This document shows, piece after piece, positions 54,036 to 63,507 of a stretch of 64,000 nt of DNA (position 1 is the stretch's first letter; each line of letters starts with the position of its first letter). Below the pieces are notes generated by a model. It ran no database searches. It was not told the origin of the DNA and was given only the letters and a program-made list of their open reading frames with translations. The stretch lies in NCBI RefSeq assembly GCF_000488255.1, contig NZ_KI530745.1, positions 806,001-870,000 on the forward strand, read 5' to 3'. The stretch comes from Acinetobacter indicus CIP 110367 (lineage in GTDB: Bacteria > Pseudomonadota > Gammaproteobacteria > Pseudomonadales > Moraxellaceae). Position numbers and translations under genes: made by a program.

Positions 54036-55262
54036 ATGAGTCACCTGTTAGATACCTTAAGAAAAGACTGGTCCTTATCAGCCACAGTTGCAGGATTTTT
54101 AGCTGTACTGATTTCCTATGCCGGTCCTTTAATCATCTTCTTCCAGGCAGCCCAACAGGCTCAAGTGTCCAATGCCATGATGATTTCATGGATTTGGGGC
54201 ATTTCTATTGGCGCAGCCGTTGCCGGTATCTTCCTTTCAATTAAATTCAAAGTTCCGGTGGTCACCGCCTGGTCGGCACCCGGAACGGCCTTGCTGGTCA
54301 CCCTCTTTCCTGATATTTCCCTGAACGAAGCCGTTGCAGCCTACATCACCTCAGCCGTGGTGATTTTCATTATTGGGATTACCGGTTATTTCGACAAATT
54401 GCTGGCCTTAATTCCGCAAGCGGTTGCAGCAGGCATGATGGCCGGCATTTTGTGCCAGTTTGGCTTTGGTCTGTTTACCGCCAGTAACAACATGCCGTTT
54501 ATTGTATTTGGCATGTTGCTGGCGTTCTTACTGGCCAAACGTTTTAGTCCGCGCTATGCCATGCTGTATGTGCTATTGACTGGAATTGGCCTGAGCCTGT
54601 TGCTCGGCACCATGAATCCGGTCGAAATGAGTTTTAGCCTGGCAGTGCCGCAGTTTATTGCGCCGGAATGGACCTGGAACTCGACCCTTAACCTGGCCTT
54701 ACCGCTGATTTTAGTCAGCCTGTCTGGTCAGTTTCTACCGGGGATGGCCATTTTAAAGCTCAGTGGCTACGACACGCCGGCTAAACCCATTATTACCACC
54801 ACCAGTATCGCTTCGCTGGCGGTGGCGTGTGTTGGCGGGATCACTATTGTCCTGGCCTCAATTACCGCCGCGCTGTGCATGGGCAAAGACGCGCATGAAC
54901 TGAAAGAAAAGCGCTATATCGCCGGGATTGCCAACGGCCTGTTCTACATTTTAGGCGGTTTATTTGCCGGCAGCATTGTGATGCTGTTTAGCCTGCTCCC
55001 GAAAGAATTGGTGGCAGCATTGGCCGGTCTGGCACTTCTAGGAGCCATTGGCATCAATTTAAATGCCGCCATGCATCAGGAAAACCAGCGTGACGCAGCA
55101 CTTATTACCTTCCTGGCAACTGCATCGGGTATGCAGTTTTTAGGTCTCAGCTCAGTTTTTTGGGGAATTTGTCTGGGTATTCTGGCTCATGTCATTTTAA
55201 GCAGAACCGGTTTATCAGGACTGACCTCACCTTCAAGCCCAAGCAAAAGCACGGGTCAATGA
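54036..55262 (+). CDS. benE: Benzoate/H+ symporter BenE
   Basis: A 408-residue inner-membrane transporter of the BenE family with 11-12 hydrophobic segments. WSAPGTALLVTLFPD near residue 90 and the IPQAVAAGMMAGILCQFGFG stretch near 136 are family hallmarks. I chose the ATG starting MSHLLDTLRKDWSL because CGGAGG lies just upstream. It is a second benzoate importer besides the MFS protein, and here it sits between benD and catI. Confidence 0.9.
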   Translation: MSHLLDTLRKDWSLSATVAGFLAVLISYAGPLIIFFQAAQQAQVSNAMMISWIWGISIGAAVAGIFLSIKFKVPVVTAWSAPGTALLVTLFPDISLNEAVAAYITSAVVIFIIGITGYFDKLLALIPQAVAAGMMAGILCQFGFGLFTASNNMPFIVFGMLLAFLLAKRFSPRYAMLYVLLTGIGLSLLLGTMNPVEMSFSLAVPQFIAPEWTWNSTLNLALPLILVSLSGQFLPGMAILKLSGYDTPAKPIITTTSIASLAVACVGGITIVLASITAALCMGKDAHELKEKRYIAGIANGLFYILGGLFAGSIVMLFSLLPKELVAALAGLALLGAIGINLNAAMHQENQRDAALITFLATASGMQFLGLSSVFWGICLGILAHVILSRTGLSGLTSPSSPSKSTGQ

Positions 55263-55286
55263 AGTTTGTTTGACTAGGAAACAACT

Positions 55287-55973
55287 ATGATTGATAAAAG
55301 CTCAGCATCTTTAAAAGATGTGCTCTCTCAAATTAAAGATGGTTCAACCATCATGATTGGTGGTTTCGGTACTGCAGGTCAGCCTGCTGAACTGATTGAT
55401 GGCCTGATTGAACTGGGCATCAAGGATTTGGTCATCGTCAATAACAATGCCGGTAATGGCGACTACGGTTTGGCCAAATTACTCAAAGCAGGCGCTGTAC
55501 GTAAAATCATCTGCTCGTTCCCTCGTCAGTCTGACTCTTATATTTTTGATGAACTGTATCGTGCTGGCAAAATCGAGCTGGAACTGGTGCCGCAAGGTAA
55601 CCTGGCTTGCCGTATTCAGGCTGCAGGTATGGGTTTAGGCCCAATCTACACCCCAACTGGCTTTGGTACTTTACTGGCTGAAGGTAAACCGACCTTAAAT
55701 TACGAAGGCAAAGAATTCGTTCTGGAAAACCCGATTAAAGCCGATTTTGCTTTAATTAAAGCCTACAAAGGCGACCGTTGGGGCAACCTGGTGTACCGTA
55801 AATCTGCTCGTAACTTTGGCCCGATTATGGCCATGGCGGCAGATGTCACCATTGCACAGGTCGCTGAAGTGGTTGAACTGGGTGAGCTTGATCCTGAGCA
55901 CATCATCACTCCGGGTATTTTTGTACAGCATGTGGTGTCAGTTGCTGCCAAACAGCCTGAACAATCAGCATAA
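55287..55973 (+). CDS. catI: 3-oxoadipate CoA-transferase subunit A
   Basis: A 228-residue alpha subunit of a class I CoA-transferase that activates 3-oxoadipate with succinyl-CoA. It contains IMIGGFGTAGQPAELIDGLI (the glycine-rich CoA site) and NNNAGNGDYGLAKLL. It lies 24 bases after benE, with catJ 19 bases downstream. It could be called pcaI, but its company with cat genes favours catI. Confidence 0.92.
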   Translation: MIDKSSASLKDVLSQIKDGSTIMIGGFGTAGQPAELIDGLIELGIKDLVIVNNNAGNGDYGLAKLLKAGAVRKIICSFPRQSDSYIFDELYRAGKIELELVPQGNLACRIQAAGMGLGPIYTPTGFGTLLAEGKPTLNYEGKEFVLENPIKADFALIKAYKGDRWGNLVYRKSARNFGPIMAMAADVTIAQVAEVVELGELDPEHIITPGIFVQHVVSVAAKQPEQSA

Positions 55974-55992
55974 ATACGTGAAGGAGAACACG

Positions 55993-56646
55993 ATGAGCTA
56001 TACCAAATTAACACGTGACCAGATTGCTGAACGCGTTGCCCAAGACATTCCAGATGGTGCCTATGTCAACCTCGGGATTGGCCTGCCAACCAAAATTTCA
56101 AACTACCTGCCTGCAGATAAAGATGTATTCCTGCATTCTGAAAACGGTTTATTGGCCTTTGGTCCAAAACCTGCGCCAGGTGAAGAAGATCCGGAACTGA
56201 TCAATGCCGGTAAAGAATATGTAACCATGCTAACCGGTGGCTGTTTCTTCCATCATGGAGATTCTTTCGCGATGATGCGTGGCGGTCACTTGGACATCGC
56301 CGTATTGGGTGCCTTCCAGATTGCAGAAAATGGTGACCTGGCCAACTGGCATACTGGTGCCCCAGATGCAATTCCTGCAGTAGGTGGTGCAATGGACCTT
56401 GCAGTTGGTGCCAAGAAAGTCTTTATCACTACCGATCACGTGACTAAAAAAGGCGAGCCGAAAATTGTAGCGGAGCTGAGCTATCCAGCAACTGGCCTGA
56501 AATGTGTAGATCGTATTTATACCGACCTGTGCGTGATTGATGTGACTGCTGAAGGCATGAAAGTGATTGAGAAAGTTGACGGTCTGTCATTTGAAGAGCT
56601 GCAATCCCTGACCGGTGCGAAGCTGATTGATGCGACACAGGGTTAA
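55993..56646 (+). CDS. catJ: 3-oxoadipate CoA-transferase subunit B
   Basis: A 217-residue beta subunit. VNLGIGLPTKISNYLP and the catalytic Glu in LHSENGLLAFGP near residue 48 are visible. The start follows AAGGAGAACACG, and the longer frame from 55816 overlaps catI and is not used. It forms the active enzyme with CatI. Confidence 0.93.
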   Translation: MSYTKLTRDQIAERVAQDIPDGAYVNLGIGLPTKISNYLPADKDVFLHSENGLLAFGPKPAPGEEDPELINAGKEYVTMLTGGCFFHHGDSFAMMRGGHLDIAVLGAFQIAENGDLANWHTGAPDAIPAVGGAMDLAVGAKKVFITTDHVTKKGEPKIVAELSYPATGLKCVDRIYTDLCVIDVTAEGMKVIEKVDGLSFEELQSLTGAKLIDATQG

Positions 56647-56649
56647 GTA

Positions 56650-56756
56650 ATCCCTCCCAACCTCCCTGAGCGAGTTTTAAAGCACGGCTTTAAAAACTCA
56701 GCGCAAGCAAGGGAGGAAAAGTCCCTCTTTTCTAAAGGGGGATTTAGGGGGATTAA
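56650..56756. repeat. Intergenic palindromic element between catJ and catF
   Basis: A block with CCCTCCCAACCTCCC and GGGAGG...AAAGGGGGAT parts flanks an inner hairpin (GAGTTTTAAAGC with GCTTTAAAAACTC). It shares the C-rich/G-rich style and an AAAGGG-type core with the elements at 6846-6906 and 58010-58043. It looks like a mobile intergenic repeat (REP/MITE-like) inside the operon. Confidence 0.55.
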
Positions 56757-56780
56757 AAAAGAATTTAGGAAACAGAAAAA

Positions 56781-57986
56781 ATGAAAAACGCATATATCAT
56801 TGATGCTATTCGCACCCCATTCGGTCGCTACGCAGGTGGACTTGCTCCTGTACGTGCAGATGACCTGGGTGCCATTCCCATTCAGGCGCTGATGGAGCGT
56901 AACCCAAGTGTTAACTGGGAAAAAGTAGATGACGTGATTTACGGCTGTGCCAACCAGGCCGGTGAAGACAACCGTAACGTCGGCCGTATGTCTGCGCTAT
57001 TGGCGGGTGTGCCGCATCAGGTGCCTGCAACAACCTTAAACCGTTTATGCGGCTCATCACTGGATGCGGTTGCCATGGCAGCGCGTACCATTAAAGCTGG
57101 TGAAGCACATCTGATTGTGGCGGGTGGTGTAGAAAGCATGTCACGTGCACCATTTGTGATGGGTAAATCTGAATCTGCCTATGGCCGTAGCCAGAAAATT
57201 GAAGACACCACCATGGGCTGGCGCTTCATTAACCCGAAACTGAAAGAAATGTATGGTGTTGAAACCATGCCACAAACTGCAGAAAACGTGGCAGAACAGT
57301 TCAACATTAACCGTGAAGATCAGGACAAGTTTGCGTTTGAAAGCCAGCAACGTACTGCTGCTGCCCAAGCCAAAGGTTTCTTTAAAAATGAAATCGTACC
57401 TGTGGTCATTCCACAGCGTAAAGGCGAACCAGTTGTGGTCGATACCGATGAGCATCCACGTGCATCAACCACGTTAGAAGGTCTGGCGAAACTCAAACCT
57501 GTGGTCAAAGCCGATGGTACTGTGACTGCCGGGAATGCCTCAGGTATTAACGATGGTGCAGCAGCATTATTAATTGCCTCTGATGAAGCGGTAGCGGAAT
57601 ACGGTTTAAAACCACGTGCCAAAATTATTGGTGCAACAGTAGTCGGTGTAGAACCACGCATTATGGGCTTTGGTCCAGCGCCAGCCATTAAAAAACTGTT
57701 GGCCCAAACCGGTCTGACGTTAGAGCAGATGGATGTGATTGAGCTAAACGAAGCTTTTGCTGCTCAAGCACTGGCGTGTACCCGCGACCTTGGTCTGGAA
57801 GATGGAGCTGCGAAAGTAAACCCGAATGGCGGTGCCATTTCACTGGGTCATCCACTCGGTGCATCAGGTGCGCGTCTGGTCACCACGGCCCTGAACCAGC
57901 TGGAAGCCACTGGCGGCAAATATGGCCTGTGCTCAATGTGTATTGGTGTCGGTCAAGGCATCGCTTTGATTATTGAACGCGTTTAA
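56781..57986 (+). CDS. catF: 3-oxoadipyl-CoA thiolase
   Basis: A 401-residue thiolase that cleaves 3-oxoadipyl-CoA to succinyl-CoA and acetyl-CoA. The nucleophilic Cys is in LNRLCGSSLDAVAMAAR near residue 90. The C-terminal His and Cys are in NGGAISLGHPLGASGAR near 350 and LCSMCIGVGQG near 386. GRSQKIEDTTMGWRFINPK is typical of PcaF/CatF. It follows a 134-base gap holding the repeat element. Confidence 0.94.
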   Translation: MKNAYIIDAIRTPFGRYAGGLAPVRADDLGAIPIQALMERNPSVNWEKVDDVIYGCANQAGEDNRNVGRMSALLAGVPHQVPATTLNRLCGSSLDAVAMAARTIKAGEAHLIVAGGVESMSRAPFVMGKSESAYGRSQKIEDTTMGWRFINPKLKEMYGVETMPQTAENVAEQFNINREDQDKFAFESQQRTAAAQAKGFFKNEIVPVVIPQRKGEPVVVDTDEHPRASTTLEGLAKLKPVVKADGTVTAGNASGINDGAAALLIASDEAVAEYGLKPRAKIIGATVVGVEPRIMGFGPAPAIKKLLAQTGLTLEQMDVIELNEAFAAQALACTRDLGLEDGAAKVNPNGGAISLGHPLGASGARLVTTALNQLEATGGKYGLCSMCIGVGQGIALIIERV

Positions 57987-58009
57987 AGATACGATAACAA
58001 ATTAAATTT

Positions 58010-58043
58010 CCCCTCCCTTTTTTAAAGGGAGGTCGGGAGGGAT
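58010..58043. repeat. Intergenic palindromic element supplying the catD ribosome site
   Basis: CCCCTCCCTTTTTTAAAGGG followed by AGGTCGGGAGGG is an inverted repeat of the same type as those near 6860 and 56650. Its last GGGAGGG lies 5-7 bases before the catD ATG, so the repeat itself provides the Shine-Dalgarno sequence, which is partly hidden when the hairpin forms. Confidence 0.65.
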
Positions 58044-58046
58044 TCA

Positions 58047-58826
58047 ATGCCAACATTTACATCTCAAGATGCTGAAATTAATTACCAAACCTTTGGTGAT
58101 GCGACAAAACCTGCGCTGGTATTTTCTAACTCGCTAGGTACCAACTTTAAAATGTGGCAACCGCAAATTGACCACTTCCAGCAGGACTTTTTTGTCATTT
58201 GCTATGACACCCGTGGTCACGGCGCATCTTCTGCTCCACAAGGTCCATATACGCTTGACCAGCTCGGCCAAGACGTGGTGAATCTGCTCGATCATTTAAA
58301 TATTGAAAAAGCAGCCTTCTGTGGTATTTCGATGGGTGGTTTGACCGGTCAGTGGCTGGCAATTAACAAGCCTGAACGTTTTAGCCATGTTGTGGTCTGT
58401 AATACGGCCGCTAAAATTGGTCAGGAACAGGCCTGGAATGAGCGTGCCACACTGGTCCGTGAACAAGGTTTGGCCCCTATTGCATCAACGGCGGCCGGTC
58501 GTTGGTTTACCGAACCCTTTATCCAAAGTAACGCAGCAACTGTAGCGACTCTTTCAAACGACCTGGGAGCTGGCAGCCCTGAGGGTTATGCAAGCTGCTG
58601 CGAAGCTTTGGCTAAAGCGGATGTACGTGAACAGTTAAAAGACATTCAGGTACCGGTATTCATTGTTGCTGGTCAGCAAGACCCGGTAACAACTGTAGCC
58701 GATGGTGAATTTATGCAACAACGCATTGCCAATGCTGAACTGTTTGAAATTAATGCTTCGCATATTTCCAATATTGAACAGCCAAAAGCCTTTAATCAGG
58801 CGGTGCAGGCGTTTATTCAACGCTAA
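58047..58826 (+). CDS. catD: 3-oxoadipate enol-lactonase
   Basis: A 259-residue alpha/beta hydrolase that opens the enol-lactone to 3-oxoadipate. The nucleophile elbow AFCGISMGGLTGQWLA has Ser near residue 96, with Asp in VAGQQDPVTT near 211 and His in NASHISNIEQP near 239. It is the last gene of the 11-kb operon and is followed by a strong terminator. pcaD would be the protocatechuate-branch name; the cat context decides for catD. Confidence 0.93.
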   Translation: MPTFTSQDAEINYQTFGDATKPALVFSNSLGTNFKMWQPQIDHFQQDFFVICYDTRGHGASSAPQGPYTLDQLGQDVVNLLDHLNIEKAAFCGISMGGLTGQWLAINKPERFSHVVVCNTAAKIGQEQAWNERATLVREQGLAPIASTAAGRWFTEPFIQSNAATVATLSNDLGAGSPEGYASCCEALAKADVREQLKDIQVPVFIVAGQQDPVTTVADGEFMQQRIANAELFEINASHISNIEQPKAFNQAVQAFIQR

Positions 58827-58849
58827 ACCCAGCTCGGTTGAAAGCATTT

Positions 58850-58881
58850 AAAAAAAGATAATCTCCGGATTATCTTTTTTT
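58850..58881 (+). terminator. Terminator of the cat-ben operon
   Basis: AAAAAAAGATAATC, a 4-base loop and GATTATCTTTTTTT form a clear intrinsic terminator 24 bases after catD. The A-run makes it useful in both directions. Confidence 0.88.
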
Positions 58882-58946
58882 GTTTTTAGGCAATTTTTAA
58901 AAAGATTGATGATTCTACTGAGATGCCCTGCCCATCTACTTCAACT

Positions 58947-59834
58947 TTAAGCCCAGATCACCAGCATCGCGGCAATCACCACCAGTACTAAGCCCAGATG
59001 ATCGGTTCGGGCCAGTTTTTCCTTAAAGAAAAAGGCAGAAATCAGCAAGCTAAATAGAATTTCAATCTGTCCCAAAGTTTTGACCAAGGCCACAGTCTGC
59101 ATACTCATGGCACTAAACCAGCCAAGGGAGGCCAGAAAACTGCAAATACTCACCTTAAAGGTCAGTCCCAGCCGCTGCCACATGGCCTGTAAGGTATGCG
59201 GGCTAAACAGCCCCAAATACAACAACATGCTGATACATTGCAGCCCGATCACAAAACATAATACCCAGCCGGTACGATGTGAAAAGGGTAAATTCTCCAG
59301 TTCCAGACTCGCTTCACGCACCAGCAGTGAGGTAATGGCAAAACTGAGACCACTGCCCACCCCAATCGCCAACGTGCTGACAGAAAGCTTGGTATGGGCC
59401 GGCCCTTTACTAAGTAAAAAGACCGCCACGCCACCTAACACAACACCCACCCAGCCCAGCGGACTTAAATATTCGCCCAGTAGTGCCACGCCAATTAAGG
59501 CCGCCAGAATCGCCTCGCTTTTGGCCAGTCCAACACCAATGGCATAGTTTTTCTGCTTAAACAGCTGCACCATGAGAATGGTGGCCAGAATCTGGCTAAA
59601 AGCTGCCACGGCAATATACAGCCAGAATTTCCCGCTAAAGCTAACTGGCTTTGCGACAGGCTGCTGCAGATATAAAAAACTCAAATAACCGACCGCAAAC
59701 GGTAAGGCAAAAATAAAGCGTGCCAGGGTGACGCCGTAAACATCAACCGTCATGCTGAGCTGTTTTTGAAAGGCATTGCGCCAGGCCTGCATAAATGCAG
59801 CCATCAGGGTAAAAAGAATCCAGGTACTGGCCAT
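58947..59834 (-). CDS. DMT-superfamily (EamA) transporter
   Basis: A 295-residue membrane protein with ten hydrophobic segments in two EamA halves. The ATG at 59834 gives MASTWILFTLMAAFMQAWRN, a normal family start; an upstream extension to 59912 is unlikely. ALIGVALLGEYLSPLGWVGV and the second-half ALVKTLGQIEILFSLLIS are family-like. It is probably an exporter of small metabolites; substrate unknown. It is convergent with the cat-ben operon. Confidence 0.85.
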   Translation of the reverse strand: MASTWILFTLMAAFMQAWRNAFQKQLSMTVDVYGVTLARFIFALPFAVGYLSFLYLQQPVAKPVSFSGKFWLYIAVAAFSQILATILMVQLFKQKNYAIGVGLAKSEAILAALIGVALLGEYLSPLGWVGVVLGGVAVFLLSKGPAHTKLSVSTLAIGVGSGLSFAITSLLVREASLELENLPFSHRTGWVLCFVIGLQCISMLLYLGLFSPHTLQAMWQRLGLTFKVSICSFLASLGWFSAMSMQTVALVKTLGQIEILFSLLISAFFFKEKLARTDHLGLVLVVIAAMLVIWA

Positions 59835-60172
59835 ACGAGTATGAAAAATATGATCGGGAATAAGGTTTAATCTACTCCTTTCATGGCACAGATTCGACCA
59901 TTTTTCATCCATTTACCGTGGCTTTGCTGAATAAATCTTCAATTCTGTCAATTTGCGGCTTTTATGTTCCCTTTAACCCGGAATGCGATGACTGCAAGGC
60001 ACATGCTTGTGGTTTGCATCTACATGGTTTTTTGACTCAAAATGAGGCTAAGCGACTGATCGCATCAGGCAACTTTGTAAATTTGCTACAATTTTATAGC
60101 GGGTTTCAAATACCCTCCTGACTCAATCTATGTTTAGATAAATGGATGTATCCTGCAGGCTGAGGATCAAGA

Positions 60173-61264
60173 ATGAAGTATTTTGAATGTGCGGTATGCC
60201 ATCAGCAGATTTTTTTTGGTGCCTCATTTTGTGAATATTGCAAGGCGCCCATTGGCTTTGTCGCCTCCGAAAAAGATATGGGCACCTTTCGTAAGGATAG
60301 CGAAAATGAATGGGTCAGCCTGAATGAAAGCTATCGTAATCAGAAATTTAAGCCCTGTTTTAATTATAGTCACTATCAGGTCTGCAACTGGATGATTCCT
60401 GTCGATGATGAAAATATCTATTGCGAGTCCTGCCAGCTTACCCACACCATCCCCAATTTAGATGAACCGGAAAATATCCAGTACTGGCGTTATCTGGAAC
60501 AGGCCAAACGGCGGTTTTTATATCTGGCGCAGCGCATGAATATTATGCCGCGGCCAAAACGTTCTGAAGATGACCGCTATGGCCTGCGCTATGAATTTCT
60601 AATGCCCATGGAAGGCCAACCGGTGCTGACCGGCCACGCCAATGGTCTAATTACCCTCAATGCCATTGAAGCCGATGTGGTCTATCGGGAAACCACGCGC
60701 GTAACCATGGGAGAAAACTACCGCACCCTGCTCGGCCATTTTCGCCATGAAAGCGGCCATTATTATTTTGATGTGATGCAAAACCGCCATCCGGAACTGG
60801 TCGATGAATTCCGCTACTATTTTGGTGATGAACGTCAGGATTATGGCATGGCGCTCAAACGCCATTATGAACAAGGCCCACCCTCCGACTGGCAGGACAG
60901 CTATATCAGCACCTATGCCACCACCCATCCCTGGGAAGACTGGGCTGAAACCTGGGCGCATTATCTGCACATGATGGATACTTTGGAAACCGCCTATTTT
61001 GCCGGAATCCGGGTGCAAGGCAACGGCCGTACCCTGGCCAATCTGTACTTTACCGAATGCCCGATTGGCGGCAAGGATATTGAACATATTCTAGAAAACT
61101 GGATTGCCCTGACCTTTAATCTGAATGCGCTGAATCGTAGTATCGGGCTGGATGATGCCTATCCGTTTAAACTGACCGAGCCGGTAAAAGACAAGCTGCG
61201 TTTTATTCACCGGCATGTGCTGGATAAAGCCTTTAAATCCAGTCAGGCCAGTCATCCTGCTTAA
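60173..61264 (+). CDS. Putative zinc-binding metallopeptidase family protein
   Basis: A 363-residue soluble protein. The N-terminus has a zinc ribbon with two Cys pairs (CAVCHQQIFFGASFCEYC), and a second Cys pair lies near CNWMIP...CESCQ. The central GHFRHESGHYYFDVM has the HExxH-like H-E-S-G-H metal site near residue 197, with further acidic residues in TWAHYLHMMD. It matches the family annotated as putative zinc-binding metallopeptidase. No signal peptide is seen. Substrate and role are unknown. Confidence 0.8.
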   Translation: MKYFECAVCHQQIFFGASFCEYCKAPIGFVASEKDMGTFRKDSENEWVSLNESYRNQKFKPCFNYSHYQVCNWMIPVDDENIYCESCQLTHTIPNLDEPENIQYWRYLEQAKRRFLYLAQRMNIMPRPKRSEDDRYGLRYEFLMPMEGQPVLTGHANGLITLNAIEADVVYRETTRVTMGENYRTLLGHFRHESGHYYFDVMQNRHPELVDEFRYYFGDERQDYGMALKRHYEQGPPSDWQDSYISTYATTHPWEDWAETWAHYLHMMDTLETAYFAGIRVQGNGRTLANLYFTECPIGGKDIEHILENWIALTFNLNALNRSIGLDDAYPFKLTEPVKDKLRFIHRHVLDKAFKSSQASHPA

Positions 61265-61290
61265 GATCGCTTTCAATTCAATGAGATTTG

Positions 61291-62346
61291 CTACACGATA
61301 TAGCGTTTACTTAGGCCCCATTCGGCCAGAATCCGGCGGTATAAGGCCGATGCGCGATCTGCTTCAAAATGGGCTTCCATGCTTAAATCCAGCGGCAGTT
61401 CTTCCGGTTTCTGACTTTCTACCATATCCTGATCTTCGGCAAAAATCTGCGCATTAAAATCGTAAACTGCTTGCAGGTCGCCGGTGGTATCAAAATTCCG
61501 GGTTAAAGGCACAAATAACTGGGTCTGATTGGCCGATACCGGACAGCAGGCATTTAAGATTTTCAAGATGCCATTATTCGGAAAATAAATGGTCAAGGTC
61601 GCTGCAAAGGGTGGATAAACATCAAATTCACGCGTCCATAAAAAGCCTTCAGGTGCTAAATGCTGCATGCCATGCGGATAATTGCTGACATTAGAAATAT
61701 AGATACTTTTCAGGCCATAGTCGGTACGTTCAGTATGATATTTCGGCACCACCGGATTGTCCCGATCAGCAAAGGCCTGATGATGTACCCAGGCAAAATG
61801 TGCAACATCAATAAAGCCTTCTAACTGACGGCCGCTAGAACCGGCAATATCCACACTGGGCGGTAAAATCGACTGATGATCAGCATCTTCCCAGGTATCC
61901 AGCACCGGAAAATTTGCCGCCTGTTCATCCCGCTCGAACAGGCTGGTCCAGACCAAGCCATATTTCAGCACCACCGGAAACGTGGTCAGGCTAAAACGCT
62001 CCGAAATCTGGGCCAGGTCGGGCTGGGCCGGAATTTTGGTGCATTTACCGGCACGGTTATAGTGCAGCCCATGGTAAGGACAGACAATTTCATCGCCCTC
62101 TACCCAGCCTTTGCTTAAAGGCACACCGCGATGTGGGCAAATATCCCGCACCAGCTGAATATCACCGCTTTCCGTCCGGTACAGTGCCATCTTCACATCC
62201 AGTAAAGTCACCTGTTGTGGCTGGCTGCTGACATCCTGAATTCGTGCCACCGGATACCAATGCTGCGCCAGAATATGCCAGTCACTGGCATCAAAGCGGC
62301 TGTCATGGGGTTGGTCAAACAGGTTGATTACAGGAATCGCATTCAT
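61291..62346 (-). CDS. Rieske-type oxygenase, VanA-like
   Basis: A 351-residue single-component-type oxygenase subunit. The Rieske site is CPHRGVPL and CPYHGLHY (residues about 74-95). The mononuclear iron site has EGFIDVAHFAWVHH (D-x2-H-x4-H type) near 165 and an Asp in EDQDMVE near 305. This is the VanA/dicamba-demethylase style, which usually needs a separate ferredoxin reductase; none is encoded nearby. It is divergent from a LysR gene that probably controls it. Substrate unknown, possibly a methoxylated or N-methylated aromatic. Confidence 0.82.
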   Translation of the reverse strand: MNAIPVINLFDQPHDSRFDASDWHILAQHWYPVARIQDVSSQPQQVTLLDVKMALYRTESGDIQLVRDICPHRGVPLSKGWVEGDEIVCPYHGLHYNRAGKCTKIPAQPDLAQISERFSLTTFPVVLKYGLVWTSLFERDEQAANFPVLDTWEDADHQSILPPSVDIAGSSGRQLEGFIDVAHFAWVHHQAFADRDNPVVPKYHTERTDYGLKSIYISNVSNYPHGMQHLAPEGFLWTREFDVYPPFAATLTIYFPNNGILKILNACCPVSANQTQLFVPLTRNFDTTGDLQAVYDFNAQIFAEDQDMVESQKPEELPLDLSMEAHFEADRASALYRRILAEWGLSKRYIV

Positions 62347-62583
62347 AGGCTGACTCACTTTTAAGCTATACAGGGTCAAGAACAAACGGAAATCCGCGGT
62401 TTTCTCATGTCGTTTATTGTTAATTTCCTGTTTTAAATTAAGAGCTTCTGCTTTTTCTGTCTATTAGAATGTTTTTGATGATCTGTTCTAAAAATTCGAA
62501 CACTTTAGTCAAAATTGGCCTGAACTGGCGCAGATCTTGCTCTTTTAAAATCTATCAATATCACGCTGGCCAGGTTTTAAATA

Positions 62584-63507
62584 GTGAATACCCCATTTTC
62601 GCGTTTTTCAGAATATTTTATTGCAGTGGCGCAAACCGGCAGCTTGCGTAAGGCAGCCGAACAGCTGTTTATTTCGGTATCTGCCGTGCATCGACAAATT
62701 GTACTGGCCGAACAGGAACTTGGGATTGCGCTGTTTGAACGTCTGAATCATGGGCTACGGCTGACTTTGGCCGGAGAGTTGCTGTATGCCGATCTATTAA
62801 AATGGCAAAAAGAATTTCAGCAGACCCGCATCCGTTTTGATGAAATTCAGGGCCTGCATCGTGGCAGCATTGAATTTGGCTTAATTTCAGCGCTCAGCGA
62901 AAGTTTTGTGCTGCATTCCATGCAACACATGAGCCAGCATTATCCCTGGATTGATTTTCACGTGCATGTGCTGGACAGTGAAAAAGTCGCGCAGATGATT
63001 CAGGCCGCGGAGCTGGATTTTGGTCTGCTGCTGAATCCGCAAGCACATCCGCATTTAGAGGTGGTGGCTTTTGTGGAAATTCCGCTGGGTTTTGTGATTC
63101 CGGTTGAGCATCCTCTGGCAGAACAAACACCGCTGTATTTTTCCGATACCTTGCCTTATGCCCATTTAATGCCAGCACCACCGCTGATTATTCATGAATA
63201 TGTCAGCGCGCTGTATAAGCACCATCAGTTTAGTCCGCGCAGCCGCATCGAATGTAATGACATTCGTATGTTAATGTCATTGTTAAAGCAGAATTTGGGC
63301 CTGGGGCTAATGAGTTATTTAGATGCTCTGCCGCTCCTGGAGCATCAAACAGCCATCTTTAAACCGGTTCAGGACAAAGGTTTATATCCACTGACGCTGG
63401 CCCTGTGTGTGGCACCGAAACGGCAACTTTCCCGGATTGCGCAAATCATGATGAAACAGTTAACCGAGCAGCTGGAGCAGCTGCAACAGCAGATTGCCCA
63501 GCTTTAA
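62584..63507 (+). CDS. LysR-family transcriptional regulator
   Basis: A 307-residue LysR regulator starting at GTG. The winged helix is FSEYFIAVAQTGSLRKAAEQ with SAVHRQIVLAEQE, and the effector domain begins near 90. It is divergent from the Rieske oxygenase gene across about 240 bases, the usual layout for a regulator and its target. The C-terminus is Gln/Leu-rich. Its stop overlaps the stop of the convergent ABC gene by a few bases. Confidence 0.83.
   Translation: MNTPFSRFSEYFIAVAQTGSLRKAAEQLFISVSAVHRQIVLAEQELGIALFERLNHGLRLTLAGELLYADLLKWQKEFQQTRIRFDEIQGLHRGSIEFGLISALSESFVLHSMQHMSQHYPWIDFHVHVLDSEKVAQMIQAAELDFGLLLNPQAHPHLEVVAFVEIPLGFVIPVEHPLAEQTPLYFSDTLPYAHLMPAPPLIIHEYVSALYKHHQFSPRSRIECNDIRMLMSLLKQNLGLGLMSYLDALPLLEHQTAIFKPVQDKGLYPLTLALCVAPKRQLSRIAQIMMKQLTEQLEQLQQQIAQL

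Noticed and set aside
59918..60121. 67-codon Cys-containing frame between the DMT and metallopeptidase genes
   Set aside because: Weak start, no ribosome site, and it occupies a likely promoter region. It could be real, but nothing supports it.
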